A DNA stretch of 5,170 nt, taken from positions 1 to 5,170 of the forward strand of contig URDQ01000093.1 of the NCBI GenBank assembly GCA_900546675.1, given 5' to 3'. Shown here piece after piece: positions 5,165-5,170 of the stretch (positions are counted from its first letter, which is position 1; each line of letters opens with the position of its first letter). The notes under the pieces are model-generated. The model ran no database searches. It saw only the letters and a program-made list of their open reading frames with translations, and had not been told where the DNA came from. A program made the translations under genes and the position numbers. The stretch is from an uncultured Porphyromonas sp. Lineage in GTDB: Bacteria > Bacteroidota > Bacteroidia > Bacteroidales > Porphyromonadaceae.

Positions 5165-5170
5165 CCAGAC

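Overview
The window looks like ordinary chromosomal DNA of a Bacteroidota bacterium, most likely of the Porphyromonas type. Four observations support this. The small ribosomal protein bS21 has the short Bacteroidota form (65 residues, starting MIIVPIKEGENIERALKRYK). The best promoter matches the Bacteroidota pattern (TTG, about 20 nt, TAnnTTTG) rather than a sigma-70 -35/-10. None of the three start codons has a usable Shine-Dalgarno (SD) sequence in front of it. The large gene is a TonB-dependent receptor with the N-terminal carboxypeptidase-regulatory-like extension typical of this phylum. The genus is a judgement from recall of similar sequences and moderate GC, not a search.

Layout. 1-184: promoter and hairpin-bearing leader of rpsU. 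185-382: rpsU (bS21). 383-550: three hairpins, the last two probably terminators (461-500 and 503-549), so rpsU appears to be a single-gene transcript. 551-830: no gene, but a dense cluster of related palindromic and inverted repeat units that resembles REP/REPIN-type DNA (GTAG next to a GC-rich hairpin). 831-967: nothing recognisable beyond one 10-bp arm of a further inverted repeat. 968-1073: possible -7 box and a leader with a stable hairpin. 1074-3686: TonB-dependent outer-membrane receptor, 870 aa. 3707-5020: 437-aa lipoprotein of unknown function, 20 bp downstream and presumably co-transcribed. 5045-5084: strong intrinsic terminator ending that operon. 5111-5142: minus-strand terminator for a gene beyond the right edge, with a second perfect palindrome (5143-5164) beside it.

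How the genes work together. The receptor and lipoprotein form a two-gene unit with its own leader and terminator. By analogy with Bacteroidota outer-membrane uptake systems, the receptor would be the TonB-energised channel. The lipoprotein would be a membrane-anchored accessory, perhaps a substrate-binding or lid-like partner, but it is not recognisable as SusD. The substrate cannot be read from the sequence. rpsU is functionally unrelated.

The most unusual parts are the repeat cluster at 586-830, the absence of an upstream SD in rpsU together with two SD-like hexamers inside it, and the internally duplicated lipoprotein. No clear new defence or mobile system is present.
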